Shown: positions 1-8,237, numbered from the stretch's first letter. The stretch: DNA of 64,000 bases from Prevotella sp. (GCA_017548605.1 JAFYZT010000040.1:186001-250000), one strand, 5' to 3'. Notes: generated by a model from the sequence alone, not told the origin. Numbers and translations: made by a program.

Positions 1-10
1 ATTAGCTTCT

Positions 11-57
11 GATAAAAGGTAAAAGGGTAAAAGAGTAAAAAAGTAAAAGGGAAAGTA
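11..57 (+). repeat. GTAAAAG-type octamer array upstream of thiL
   Basis: Degenerate tandem copies of RGTAAAAR with a spacing of 7 to 8 bases fill the region and run straight into the thiL start codon. The last copy (GGGAAAGTA) directly precedes the ATG, so the array forms the translation leader of thiL. Related arrays lie at 1178-1216 (opposite strand), 3461-3553 and 47318-47351 (opposite strand). Confidence 0.8.
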
Positions 58-1131
58 ATGACTGAGATTTCGACATTGGGAGAGTTTGGTTTGATACGCC
101 ATCTCACCGAAGACATCAAGATAAAAAATATATCGACAACATGCGGCGTAGGCGACGACTGCGCCGTGCTTCATTATCCCGACAGCGAGACGTTGGTCAC
201 CACTGACATGCTTGTTGAGGGTGTTCATTTCGACCTTACCTATATCGACATGGCCCACCTGGGCTATAAGTCAGCGATGGTGAATATCAGCGACATCTTT
301 GCGATGAACGGCACACCTCGTCAGTTGCTGGTAAGCGTTGCCCTAAGCAAGCGATTCAAGGTAGAAGACCTCGAGCAGTTCTACCATGGTCTGCGCATGG
401 CATGTGAGAAGTGGGGTGTTGACATTGTCGGAGGCGACACCACCTCGTCATATACCGGTCTGTCAATCAGTATCACCTGCATTGGCGAGGCCAAAAAAGA
501 AGACATTGTATACCGACACGGGGCGAAGGACACTGACCTTATCTGCGTGAGTGGCGATTTAGGAGCCGCCTATATGGGTTTGCAGTTATTGGAGCGTGAG
601 AAACGCATCTATTACCAGCAGGTGGAAGAAGCCCGCAAGAAAGGCGACCAGAATGCGCTGAACGCCCTGAGCGATTTCCAACCCGATTTTGCCGGACGCG
701 AATACCTGTTGCAGCGTCAGTTGCAGCCCGAGGCCCGTGGCGACATTCTCGCACGTCTGCGTGAGTTAGGCATCCGCCCCACGTCGATGATGGACATCAG
801 CGACGGTCTGAGCAGTGAGCTGCACCATATCTGTGAACGTAGCGGCTGTGGCTGCCGTATTTTCGAGAAGAATATCCCCATCGATTACCAGACTTCTGTG
901 ATGGCCGAGGAACTGAACCTGAACGTCACCACTTGCGCCTTGAACGGCGGCGAAGATTACGAATTGCTATTCACCGTTCCCATCGGCGATCATGAGAAAG
1001 TGGAGCAAATGGAAAGTGTGAAGCTCATCGGTCACATCACCCGCAAGGAATTGGGCATGAAGCTCGTCAGCCGCGACGGCCAAGACTTTGACATCCCCGC
1101 CCAAGGATGGAATCCGCTGAAAGGGAAATAA
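58..1131 (+). CDS. thiL: Thiamine-monophosphate kinase
   Basis: ThiL phosphorylates thiamine monophosphate to thiamine pyrophosphate with ATP, the last step of cofactor synthesis, in the cytoplasm. The 357-residue length is typical of the PurM/AIR synthase-like kinase family. The N-terminal half carries the metal and nucleotide segment VGDDCAVL (residues 32-39) and the acidic stretch TTDMLVEGVHFD, and GGDTTSS follows near 130. The C-terminal half has SMMDISDGLSSEL near 245 and LNGGEDYELLF near 300, both family hallmarks. The start is the only ATG ahead of the conserved N-terminus. The last codons form one arm of a terminator hairpin whose loop holds the stop codon. No TPP riboswitch was recognised in the short leader. 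Confidence 0.95.
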   Translation: MTEISTLGEFGLIRHLTEDIKIKNISTTCGVGDDCAVLHYPDSETLVTTDMLVEGVHFDLTYIDMAHLGYKSAMVNISDIFAMNGTPRQLLVSVALSKRFKVEDLEQFYHGLRMACEKWGVDIVGGDTTSSYTGLSISITCIGEAKKEDIVYRHGAKDTDLICVSGDLGAAYMGLQLLEREKRIYYQQVEEARKKGDQNALNALSDFQPDFAGREYLLQRQLQPEARGDILARLRELGIRPTSMMDISDGLSSELHHICERSGCGCRIFEKNIPIDYQTSVMAEELNLNVTTCALNGGEDYELLFTVPIGDHEKVEQMESVKLIGHITRKELGMKLVSRDGQDFDIPAQGWNPLKGK

Positions 1132-1148
1132 GTCCCTTTCAGCGGATT
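1111..1148 (+). terminator. Rho-independent terminator overlapping the thiL stop codon
   Basis: A perfect 16-bp inverted repeat (1111-1126 with 1133-1148) encloses a six-base loop, AATAAG. The thiL stop TAA at 1129-1131 sits in that loop, so the final coding triplets form the 5' arm. A T-rich stretch follows. It may also stop transcription arriving from queC on the other strand. Confidence 0.8.
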
Positions 1149-1177
1149 TACTCATTTATCTTTTCCCGTTCCCTCTT

Positions 1178-1216
1178 CCCTTTTTACTCTTTTACCTTTT
1201 TACCCATTTACTTTTC
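1178..1216 (-). repeat. GTAAAAG-type octamer array, minus-strand orientation
   Basis: The plus strand reads as repeated TTTTACY blocks, the complement of the RGTAAAAR unit. The array fills the rest of the gap between thiL and queC and overlaps the queC stop codon at 1215. Confidence 0.7.
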
Positions 1217-1880
1217 AATCGTATTCCGTTGTATCTTTAATGCCTGCTGCTGCCAATGCCTCTTTGCGTTCGAGGCATGTTGCACAACGACCACATTGTT
1301 TTTCTCCCCCCCGGTAACACGACCAGGTGCGTGAATAATCCACGCCCAGTTCTTTTCCGTGACGTGCAATATCAGCCTTGGTGACATTCGTGTAGGGAGC
1401 CCATAGCTTCGCTCCATTGACCGTACCCGCTACTATGGCTCCTGACATGGCATTTACAAATTCCGGTGTACAGTCTGGGTATATTGCATGGTCGCCCCCA
1501 TGGTTGGCCATCATCACGTAGCTGAGACGGTGAGTCTCCGCCATTCCCGCAGCTATGGCAAGCATGATACCGTTGCGGAAAGGCACCACCGTAGAATGTA
1601 TATTCTCTTCCTGATAATGTCCTTCCGGCACAGCCTCATCCCCTTCGAGCAGTGAGCTTTTGAAATATCGTTTCATGAAGTCGAGCGGAATGACCACATG
1701 GCGTATGCCCAATTTTTCGCAGTGGTACTGTGCGCAAGGAATCTCGCGGTGATTATGGTTGCTGCCGTAGTCAAACGAGATAGCCAGTGCTATACGTTGC
1801 TGGTATTCATACAGCAAGGTGATGCTGTCCATTCCTCCGCTGATGATGGCTATGCTGTCTTTTTGAGGATTTGAGTTCAT
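1215..1880 (-). CDS. queC: 7-cyano-7-deazaguanine synthase
   Basis: QueC converts 7-carboxy-7-deazaguanine to preQ0 using ATP and ammonia, in the queuosine pathway for tRNA modification. The 221-residue protein opens with the PP-loop nucleotide motif ISGGMDSITLLYEY (residues 13-26). It ends with the zinc-binding cysteine set, TWSCYRGGEKQCGRCATCLERKEA (about residues 187-210, with CxxC spacing). It also has the family segment VPFRNGIMLAIAAGMAE. It is monocistronic here and divergent from the GH28 gene. A possible minus-strand -7 element (TACCTTTG, 1925-1932) lies upstream, without a clear -33 element. No preQ1 riboswitch was recognised. Confidence 0.95.
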   Translation of the reverse strand: MNSNPQKDSIAIISGGMDSITLLYEYQQRIALAISFDYGSNHNHREIPCAQYHCEKLGIRHVVIPLDFMKRYFKSSLLEGDEAVPEGHYQEENIHSTVVPFRNGIMLAIAAGMAETHRLSYVMMANHGGDHAIYPDCTPEFVNAMSGAIVAGTVNGAKLWAPYTNVTKADIARHGKELGVDYSRTWSCYRGGEKQCGRCATCLERKEALAAAGIKDTTEYD

Positions 1881-1981
1881 GAGATGTTATTGGAGTGGTT
1901 TTTGAATGATAATTATTATTTATACAAAGGTACAAAAATGTGTGAAAGAAGCAGTCTATTATTAAGAAAAAATACTAAGAT

Positions 1982-2013
1982 TTTGCATTATATCCTTTTT
2001 TTCCGTATTTTTG
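1982..2013 (+). promoter_or_regulatory. Bacteroidetes-type promoter of the GH28 gene
   Basis: A -33 TTTG (1982-1985) and a -7 TATTTTTG (2006-2013) are separated by 20 bases, matching the Bacteroidetes sigma-ABfr consensus. The position supports an ATG start at 2056 rather than further upstream. Confidence 0.7.
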
Positions 2014-2055
2014 CCAACGAGAACGAACTACAATACTTTTCTATTAAACAAAGCG

Positions 2056-3465
2056 ATGAAAACAAAGACATTTGTGACGGTCCTGATGATGTGGGTGCTG
2101 TGCTTGAGTGCTCCGGCACAGGATTACGGACAGTATTACAAGGATTTGCCAGTGGCAATGCCACAGGTGAAGACTCCAGTCATCCCCGGAAGGACAGTGA
2201 AACTGAGTGATTACGGTGCTGTGGGCGACGGTGTGACATTGGTGACCGAGTCGTTGCAGAAAGCCATCAATGACGTAGCCAAGCAAGGAGGCGGTCATGT
2301 GGTGGTGGAAGCCGGCATATGGCTCACCGGTCCTATTACACTGAAAGATGGTATCGACCTGCACCTGGAGCGCAATGCCATGCTTGTTTTCTCCCCCGAT
2401 AAAATATTGGCGATGAAGAAAGACGACAAGACTGGTGAGTGGAAGGACCGTGCCGAGCCGGGTATCAGCGCATCGAAACGACATGACATCAGCATCACCG
2501 GCGAGGGCACCATCGACGGCAACGGCGAGTGGTGGCGTCCCGTAAAGAGGGGCAAGGTGAGCGATACGGAATGGAAAGACTATCGCGACATGGGTGGTAC
2601 GGTGAGTGCCGACGGTCAGCTGTGGTATCCTTTCGGGTTGCATCATTTTGACGATATCGTTCAGAATGCTGAAGCGCAGGAGAAGTTACGTGCTCACCTT
2701 ATACGTCTTACCGACTGCGAGCGTGTGCTCATCAGCGGCGTAACAGTACAGAATTCCCCTCGTTTCCATATCGTTCCCCAACGTTGTCAGGACGTGGTGA
2801 TTGACGGGGTGAAGGTACGCTGTCCTTGGAATGCACAAAACGGCGATGCCATTGACATCGGCAACAGCAAGAACGTATTGATAGTGAACAACATAGTGGA
2901 TGCCGGCGATGACGGCATTTGCATGAAAGGTGGTGCCGGTGCTACAGGAGTGAAGAACGGCCCTTGTGAGAACATCCTCATCCAAGATAACACTATTTAC
3001 CATGCCCATGGAGGTTTCGTCATCGGAAGCGAGTTCTCCAGCGGTATGAAAAACATCGTGGTGCGCCGTTGTCTGTTCAGCGGCACCGACACCGGACTGC
3101 GTTTCAAAAGCGCGGTAGGTCGTGGTGGCAAGACTGAGAACATCTACATAAGCGACATTACCATGAGTGATATTCGTGGTGAGGGTATCATCTTTGAAAC
3201 CACCTATTGGGATAACCATGTGGGTGCTAAGAAAGACGATAGTCAGAAAAAGATGGAATATGTACCTGATTTCGGCGATATACATATCAGTAATATTGTT
3301 TGCCGTGGCTGTAAGACGGCCATTTCCGCCCATGGCGAGGAAGGGATGATACACGACGTGACGATTAACGACGCGGTATTCTTCTATACAAAGAAAAGTA
3401 CCGATATTGATGCTACCTGCGATGTCAAGCTGAACAACGTCAGGTTGGAAACGTTTGAAAGGTAA
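2056..3465 (+). CDS. Glycoside hydrolase family 28 (polygalacturonase-like), secreted
   Basis: GH28 enzymes hydrolyse alpha-1,4-galacturonosyl linkages of pectin. The 469-residue protein starts with a signal peptide (MKTKTFVTVLMMWVLCLSAPAQ). The N-terminal pectate-lyase segment VKLSDYGAVGDGVT follows near residue 50. The catalytic region carries NGDAIDIG and, about 20 residues on, DAGDDGICMKGG, holding the conserved Asp trio. HGGFVIGSE gives the conserved His-Gly, and LRFKS replaces the usual RIK subsite motif. The ATG at 2056 was chosen because it opens the signal peptide and lies just after a promoter. The stop codon TAA falls inside an octamer array. Galacturonate import (ExuT-like, 47.4 kb) and reduction (UxaB, 28.9 kb) genes occur in the same window. 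Exact substrate is not provable from sequence alone. Confidence 0.9.
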   Translation: MKTKTFVTVLMMWVLCLSAPAQDYGQYYKDLPVAMPQVKTPVIPGRTVKLSDYGAVGDGVTLVTESLQKAINDVAKQGGGHVVVEAGIWLTGPITLKDGIDLHLERNAMLVFSPDKILAMKKDDKTGEWKDRAEPGISASKRHDISITGEGTIDGNGEWWRPVKRGKVSDTEWKDYRDMGGTVSADGQLWYPFGLHHFDDIVQNAEAQEKLRAHLIRLTDCERVLISGVTVQNSPRFHIVPQRCQDVVIDGVKVRCPWNAQNGDAIDIGNSKNVLIVNNIVDAGDDGICMKGGAGATGVKNGPCENILIQDNTIYHAHGGFVIGSEFSSGMKNIVVRRCLFSGTDTGLRFKSAVGRGGKTENIYISDITMSDIRGEGIIFETTYWDNHVGAKKDDSQKKMEYVPDFGDIHISNIVCRGCKTAISAHGEEGMIHDVTINDAVFFYTKKSTDIDATCDVKLNNVRLETFER

Positions 3466-3553
3466 AAAAGTAAAAGGGTAAAAAGGTAAAAAAGTAAAAG
3501 GGTAAAAAGGTAAAAAAAGGGAGGGAGAGGGAGGGAGAGGAAGGTAGAGGGAG
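3461..3553 (+). repeat. GGTAAAAA octamer array plus purine-rich GGGAG tract
   Basis: Strict 8-base units of the RGTAAAAR form run from 3461 to about 3515, then a GGGAGAGG-type tract runs to the end. The array fills the whole gap between the convergent GH28 and trmO genes and contains the GH28 stop codon (3463-3465). The trmO stop lies at its other edge (3554-3556). Confidence 0.8.
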
Positions 3554-4231
3554 TTATAGGGAGACGATATCTACGACGGTGAGATTCTCTCCATCGACTG
3601 TGAAACGCACATCATATCCCCCGAAAGGCATGCCATACACCTTTTTGGTTTTTTTTTGGTATGCAGGTCGTGGGTCGAGGGCCAACGTTTCGATGAGCGG
3701 CTGAAGAAGATTCTCAGGTATTTTGCTTCGCATCGGTTCAGGAAAAGTCACCTGCAGGGAAGTCCACTCGTTGCTGTCGACGAAGCCGCTGCGCGCCTCA
3801 GGGTGGCTGTCAGCATAGACCACATAAGGCTTGATATCATAAATTGGCGTGCCGTCCATCAGGTCGGCTCCCAAAATATGGAGCACCGGTCCCTGCTCAC
3901 TCTCCCACTCTACCGACTGCAAACGCACCGCAGATAGTCCAATGGGGTTGGGACGAAACGGTGACCGTGAGGCAAAGACCCCTACCGAGCGGTTACCACC
4001 CAGTCGCGGCGGTCTGACCACTGGACTCGTTGCAGCATGAGGATTAGCGGAGAATTGCCAAATCAGCCAGAGGTAGTCGAATCCTTCGATGCCTCTTAAC
4101 GCATCAGCATTGCGCCATTCCGGCACGAAGACGATTTGACCGGGAATGGTGTCAATGATACCACTCTGTTTGGGTATGCCGAACTTGGTAGAGAACGGCG
4201 AATGAAAATGTGCTATGGGCGCGATATTCAT
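3554..4231 (-). CDS. trmO: tRNA (N6-threonylcarbamoyladenosine(37)-N6)-methyltransferase TrmO
   Basis: TrmO (TsaA/YaeB family) transfers a methyl group from S-adenosylmethionine to t6A37 of tRNAs decoding ACY. The 225-residue protein shows the N-terminal beta-barrel segments IAHFHSPFSTKFGIPKQSG, GIEGFDYLWLIWQFS and VRPPRLGGNRSVGVFASRSPFRPNPIGLS, all typical of the family. DLMDGTPIYDIKPYVVYAD follows, and a C-terminal AsnC-like segment completes the protein. The ATG at 4231 is chosen over an upstream in-frame start because the family begins at this point and it overlaps the upstream PAP2 stop as ATGA, a translational coupling arrangement. Confidence 0.92.
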   Translation of the reverse strand: MNIAPIAHFHSPFSTKFGIPKQSGIIDTIPGQIVFVPEWRNADALRGIEGFDYLWLIWQFSANPHAATSPVVRPPRLGGNRSVGVFASRSPFRPNPIGLSAVRLQSVEWESEQGPVLHILGADLMDGTPIYDIKPYVVYADSHPEARSGFVDSNEWTSLQVTFPEPMRSKIPENLLQPLIETLALDPRPAYQKKTKKVYGMPFGGYDVRFTVDGENLTVVDIVSL

Positions 4232-4917
4232 GTGGATAAGGAAACGACGGCAGAAATGGCCACGAACACCAGTACCGTGAAACAACCTGTCACTATTGGT
4301 GCCCAAATATCTCGCACCCTGGACGGAGCCTTGTGGTGACTGAACGTAGAAAAGATCCAATAGAGGAGTAAAGCCCCTATTGCCCCAATCACCATTCCGG
4401 CAAGCAGGTCACCCATATAATGTACGCCGAGATACATACGTGAATAGCACATCAAGACAGCCCATACCACCATGAGCAGCGACAACCATTTACGACGAAA
4501 AAGCAAAATAATGTATGTAACCAGCGCCCAGGAATTGGCGGCGTGAGCCGATGGAAAACTATAACTACCTCCCCTATATCCATTGACGATGTGGATAGTG
4601 TCAGAGATAGGATTTTGCAAATTGCTGGGTCGCAACCGTTCTATCTCCGGACGTATCCAATGGGCCGATACCTGATCGCTGAAGATGATGATGACCGCCG
4701 CTGTAAGCAAAGCCAACAAAGTAGCTTTCCACGAATAATTACGGGCAATGACAAAAGCTAGACTTATATAGAAAGGCACCCAGACCCATTTACCGCTGTA
4801 GAGCGGCATAAAAACATCGAAGAAAGCAGAATGATGGCTGTTGACCTCAAGCAGCAATGCTGTGTCGAGGTCAATCAGATATTGTAGCAGTGAAGTGAGT
4901 GTAACAAACAATACCAT
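4228..4917 (-). CDS. PAP2-family membrane phosphatase
   Basis: PAP2 phosphatases remove phosphate from lipid phosphates such as undecaprenyl pyrophosphate or phosphatidic acid at the membrane. The 229-residue protein has about five or six membrane segments and the three family motifs. These are RPEIERLRP (the usual K-x6-RP with Arg in place of Lys), PSAH in SYSFPSAHAANSWA, and SRMYLGVHYMGD with the catalytic His and Asp. The Lys-to-Arg change is conservative. It is the first gene of a two-gene unit with trmO and has a good promoter just upstream. The substrate cannot be told from sequence; lipid phosphate or lipid A phosphate are both possible. Confidence 0.88.
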   Translation of the reverse strand: MVLFVTLTSLLQYLIDLDTALLLEVNSHHSAFFDVFMPLYSGKWVWVPFYISLAFVIARNYSWKATLLALLTAAVIIIFSDQVSAHWIRPEIERLRPSNLQNPISDTIHIVNGYRGGSYSFPSAHAANSWALVTYIILLFRRKWLSLLMVVWAVLMCYSRMYLGVHYMGDLLAGMVIGAIGALLLYWIFSTFSHHKAPSRVRDIWAPIVTGCFTVLVFVAISAVVSLST

Positions 4918-4943
4918 TTGCTTCTACGATTCTCTTTGGGGTG

Positions 4944-4974
4944 CAAAGTTACGGAAAAACGAGTGCAGAACAAA
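4944..4974 (-). promoter_or_regulatory. Promoter of the PAP2-trmO unit
   Basis: On the minus strand a -33 TTTG (4971-4974) and a -7 TAACTTTG (4944-4951) are 19 bases apart, an exact Bacteroidetes consensus, with the PAP2 ATG about 27 bases downstream. Confidence 0.7.
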
Positions 4975-5066
4975 ATAAACTGTTTATTTTTTAATTTCCA
5001 AGGAGGATAAGTTCATAAAATAGACACAGAAAGAGAAGTCTGATTTATGACTTCTCTTTGATTTTT

Positions 5067-5157
5067 TGGCGGAAGGTGAGGGATTCAAACCCCCGATACC
5101 CGAAAGGGGTATACCGGATTTCGAGTCCAGCGCGATCGATCACTCTGCCAACCTTCC
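5067..5157 (-). tRNA. tRNA-Ser (anticodon CGA)
   Basis: The minus strand folds as a class II tRNA. The acceptor arm GGAAGGT pairs with ACCTTCC (5151-5157 with 5071-5077). The anticodon loop CTCGAAA gives anticodon CGA, reading UCG. A long GC-rich variable arm and a TTTGAAT T-loop follow. The 3' CCA is encoded at 5067-5069. The discriminator base is G at 5070, as expected for tRNA-Ser. Confidence 0.95.
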
Positions 5158-5276
5158 TCTTTAAGCGGTGCAAAAGTAATCATTTATTTCCAATAACATG
5201 AATGAACGGTGGACAAAGTTAAGGATTTAACTTCTGTTAACAGCGGTATGCTATGCCAGTTAAATCATTTATGGAA

Positions 5277-5771
5277 TTAGAAACTGAGTTGGGCGAGTCG
5301 TGCTTTGAGACGTTCTACTTCTGACTTGCGAATGGCCAGGGTGATGGAGCAGGTATTGTCAAACTGTTGGCTGACGATGCGGAGTCCCAGCTCTTTGACG
5401 ACGCGCATCACACTGTTCATCATGACATAAGGGAAATCATAGGTTACCGTCTCTTCTACCATCTTCTTCACTTTCTCCGCCTTGGCAATGGCCTCCTGCG
5501 CCGCCGTACGGTAAGCGACGATGAGTCCGCCCGTTCCGAGATTCACGCCTCCGTAGTACCTGACGACGACGACAAGAATGTCCGTCAGTTCGTTCGCATT
5601 AATCTGTCCGAGTATAGGTTTTCCCGCAGTAGATGACGGTTCCCCGTCATCTACTGTCCTGAAAGACTTTCTATCTGCACCAAGCATATAGGCATAGCAA
5701 ACATGCCGGGCGTCGAAATATTTTTTCCTGTACTCCTCGACAATCGTCTTCACCTCATCGGTATTCTCCAC
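5277..5771 (-). CDS. IMPACT/YigZ-family protein (start uncertain)
   Basis: YigZ/IMPACT proteins are small two-domain proteins linked to translation or stress control; the bacterial role is unclear. This reading has 164 residues. The N-terminal domain shows DARHVCYAYMLG, DDGEPSSTAGKPILGQI and VVVRYYGGVNLGTGGLIVAY, the family signature. A C-terminal ferredoxin-like DUF1949 domain (SVMRVVKELGLRIV) follows. The only canonical start is GTG at 5771, but the same frame is open to 5870 and encodes family-like residues (TISGKIAEGYYTEKRSKFLA). The true N-terminus is therefore probably near 5858, at an ATC codon in the place where homologues have ATG. The upstream DUF1015 gene ends at 5874, so the two may be co-transcribed. 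Confidence 0.85.
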   Translation of the reverse strand: MENTDEVKTIVEEYRKKYFDARHVCYAYMLGADRKSFRTVDDGEPSSTAGKPILGQINANELTDILVVVVRYYGGVNLGTGGLIVAYRTAAQEAIAKAEKVKKMVEETVTYDFPYVMMNSVMRVVKELGLRIVSQQFDNTCSITLAIRKSEVERLKARLAQLSF

Positions 5772-5873
5772 ATGATGTGCAAAAGCCAGGAACTTACTCC
5801 GTTTCTCGGTGTAGTAGCCTTCAGCAATTTTCCCGGATATGGTGAGGAAAGAGTCGATAAGCGCAAATGATTA

Positions 5874-7121
5874 TCAGTCCAACTTATGAATAACGAGTCC
5901 GGAACGCAGTTTTGGCTCGAACCACGTAGCCTTGGGCGGCATAATCTTACCACTGTCTGCTATATCCATAATCTGTTTCATCGATACAGGATACAGCGCC
6001 AGTGCCGCCCTCATCTCTCCGCTGTCGACTCTTCGCTTCAGTTCTCCGAGTCCACGCAGTCCGCCCACAAAGTCGATGCGCTTCGACGAGCGCAGGTCGC
6101 CAATATTGAGTATCTTGTCAAGTATGAGACGGCTGGAGATATCCACATCGAGCACTCCGATAGCATCGTTGGCATCGTAGGTTCCCTCCTTTGCTTCTAG
6201 AGCGAACCAATGCCCATCGAGATAGAGCGAAAACTCATGCAATTTCGCGGGTTTATAGATATCCGTTCCTTTGTCTTTAACAATAAAGTGTTCCTTTAAC
6301 GCTTCAAGGAATTGACCTGAGGTTAAACCATTTAAATCCTTTACAACCCTATTATAATCGAGAATGGTTAATTGTGATGCCTGGAAGCATACCGCCATGA
6401 AGTAGTTGTACTCCTCATCACCCTTATGGTTGGGGTTCGCCTTCTGCTTTTCCGCCCCTACGAGAGCTGCCGCCGCTGAGCGGTGATGTCCGTCGGCAAT
6501 ATACAGAGACGGCATTTTACGGAATTCCTCTGTGATGGTCTTGATGTCATCGGCATTGCTGATAATCCAGAATTTATGTCCGAAACCATCAATGGGAGCA
6601 ATGAAATCATATTCCGGTTCAGTAGCCGCGTATCGCATGATAAGTTTGTCGAGCACCTCATTATCAGGATATGCGAAGAACACCGGTTCGATATTGGCAT
6701 TGTTCACGCGTACGTGTTTCATGCGGTCCTCCTCCTTATCACGTCGGGTTAGTTCATGTTTTTTGATTACCCCTGTAAGATAGTCATCGACATAAGCACC
6801 AACCACCAGTCCATATTGTGTTTTACCATTCATGGTCTGGGCATAGATATAATAATGCTCATCTTTGTCCTGCACAAGCCATCCCTTGTCTTGGAACATC
6901 TGGAAGTTCAGCGCCGCTTTCTCATAGACCCGCGGGTCGTACTCACTTGTTCCTTCCGGAAAATCGATTTCCGGTTTGATGATATGGTAGAGGCTCATTT
7001 CGTTTCCTTTGGCCTCTTCTCTTGCCTCATCAGACTCGAGGACATCATAAGGTCTTGATTCTATTTTTTCGACGTATTTTTGGGGTGGGCGAATGCCGCG
7101 GAAGGGTTTGATGATTGCCAT
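5874..7121 (-). CDS. DUF1015-family protein, serine-block partner
   Basis: This 415-residue protein matches the DUF1015 family (PF06245), which lacks an agreed function. Recognisable parts are the N-terminal IIKPFRGIRPP, SLYHIIKPEIDFPEG, the central KHELTRRDKEEDRMKHVR and the strongly conserved YIADGHHRSAAA near residue 225. There is no signal peptide. It lies downstream of serC and serA on the same strand, an arrangement common in Bacteroidetes as far as I recall, which hints at a role in serine or phosphoserine metabolism. A hairpin and an octamer array separate it from serA, so it may have its own promoter. Family call is secure; function is inference. Confidence 0.88.
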   Translation of the reverse strand: MAIIKPFRGIRPPQKYVEKIESRPYDVLESDEAREEAKGNEMSLYHIIKPEIDFPEGTSEYDPRVYEKAALNFQMFQDKGWLVQDKDEHYYIYAQTMNGKTQYGLVVGAYVDDYLTGVIKKHELTRRDKEEDRMKHVRVNNANIEPVFFAYPDNEVLDKLIMRYAATEPEYDFIAPIDGFGHKFWIISNADDIKTITEEFRKMPSLYIADGHHRSAAAALVGAEKQKANPNHKGDEEYNYFMAVCFQASQLTILDYNRVVKDLNGLTSGQFLEALKEHFIVKDKGTDIYKPAKLHEFSLYLDGHWFALEAKEGTYDANDAIGVLDVDISSRLILDKILNIGDLRSSKRIDFVGGLRGLGELKRRVDSGEMRAALALYPVSMKQIMDIADSGKIMPPKATWFEPKLRSGLVIHKLD

Positions 7122-7132
7122 GGAAAATTGGA

Positions 7133-7208
7133 AAATTAAAAGATTATAAGATTATAAGATTAAAAAATTAAAAGATTAAAAAATTATAGAATTAAAAGAT
7201 TTAAAGAA
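7133..7208 (+). repeat. ATTAAAAG octamer array upstream of the DUF1015 gene
   Basis: About nine 8-base units of the form ATTAWAAR follow each other with almost no phase slip. The array begins about ten bases upstream of the DUF1015 start codon. Similar arrays lie at 37672-37735, 38424-38466 and 47153-47200. Confidence 0.8.
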
Positions 7209-7229
7209 TGAGCTGAAAGGTAAAAGAGA

Positions 7230-7261
7230 ATATCGGGCAGGCACATAGTCCCGCCCGATAT
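7230..7261 (-). terminator. Hairpin between serA and the DUF1015 gene
   Basis: ATATCGGGC (7230-7238) pairs with GCCCGATAT (7253-7261), and the inner bases AGG/CCC extend the stem imperfectly. It lies 21 bases after the serA stop and may end or attenuate the serC-serA transcript before DUF1015. Confidence 0.55.
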
Positions 7262-7282
7262 ATTGTTATAGATGCAGTTTGG

Positions 7283-8200
7283 TTATTTGTTCACTTGGAA
7301 GCGTGTATCACCGTCCTTGAAGAAGGCATTGATCTGCTTGGCGGCTGCGATGCCAGCATTGATGTTGGCCTCTGCCGTCTGTGCTCCCATTTTCTTTGGA
7401 GTGGAGAAGTATCTACCTTCGAACTGTGCAAACTCATCATTAGCGTCCGGCATGATGTCCGTCACGAACTTCAAGTCAGTACGTTCGGCGAACAGTTTCA
7501 ACAGTTCCGGCTCATTGATTACCTCTTTGCGTGCTGTGTTGACGAGGATGCCACCTTTGGGCAGTTTACCCACGAGTGCAGCATTGATACTGTTTTTCGT
7601 TTCCGGCGTCGCGGGGATATGGAGCGACACGATGTCACACTGTTCAAAGAGAGCGTCTTGCGAATCGACAGCTTTGACACCAGCCTTTTCAATGACTTCT
7701 TTCGGACAGTAAGCATCGTAGGCGTACACCTCCATGCCGAAGCCCTCGGCGATACGTGCCACGTTACGTCCGACATTACCGAACGCCAACAGACCCAGTT
7801 TTTTGCCTTTGAGTTCCGAACCGCTCTTTCCGTTGTAGAAATTACGCACGGCGAACACGAGCAGTCCGAATACCAGTTCAGCTACCGCGTTGGCATTCTG
7901 TCCCGGGGTGTTTTCTGCCACCACATTGTGCGCTGTAGCCGCTGCCAGGTCGATATTATCGTAACCTGCACCTGCACGCACCACGATTTTCAGTTTCTTT
8001 GCGGCATCGAGCACCTCAGCGTCCACCTTGTCGGAACGTATGATGAGCGCGTCAGCATCAGCCACCGCCTCGAGCAATTGTGCCTTATCAGTATATTTTT
8101 CGAGGAGCAACAGTTCATTACCGGCTGCTTCGACCTCTTTTTTGATTCCTTCGACTGCTGCTGCAGCGAAGGGTTTTTCTGTAGCTACGAGAATTTTCAT
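7283..8200 (-). CDS. serA: D-3-phosphoglycerate dehydrogenase (type III, lysine form)
   Basis: SerA oxidises 3-phosphoglycerate to 3-phosphohydroxypyruvate with NAD, the first step of serine synthesis. The 305-residue length fits the short type III enzymes without regulatory ACT domains. The Rossmann motif GLLAFGNVGRNVA lies at 136-148, and NTARKEV at 221-227 holds the catalytic Arg. Where most D-2-hydroxyacid dehydrogenases have His in the TPHxGA motif, this protein has TPKKMGAQT (267-275). The His is thus replaced by Lys, as in the described type IIIK enzymes (for example Entamoeba). It sits 37 bases downstream of serC in the same operon. Confidence 0.92.
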   Translation of the reverse strand: MKILVATEKPFAAAAVEGIKKEVEAAGNELLLLEKYTDKAQLLEAVADADALIIRSDKVDAEVLDAAKKLKIVVRAGAGYDNIDLAAATAHNVVAENTPGQNANAVAELVFGLLVFAVRNFYNGKSGSELKGKKLGLLAFGNVGRNVARIAEGFGMEVYAYDAYCPKEVIEKAGVKAVDSQDALFEQCDIVSLHIPATPETKNSINAALVGKLPKGGILVNTARKEVINEPELLKLFAERTDLKFVTDIMPDANDEFAQFEGRYFSTPKKMGAQTAEANINAGIAAAKQINAFFKDGDTRFQVNK

Positions 8201-8237
8201 TTTTTATTGGAAATTTGGGAGTTTGGACAATTGTGTA

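Noticed and set aside
1..57. TPP riboswitch upstream of thiL
   Set aside because: The visible leader is only an octamer array; no CUGAGA-type core was seen, though the region left of the window is unknown.
1881..2010. preQ1 riboswitch upstream of queC
   Set aside because: No pseudoknot-forming C-rich hairpin with an A-rich tail was recognised in the divergent gap.
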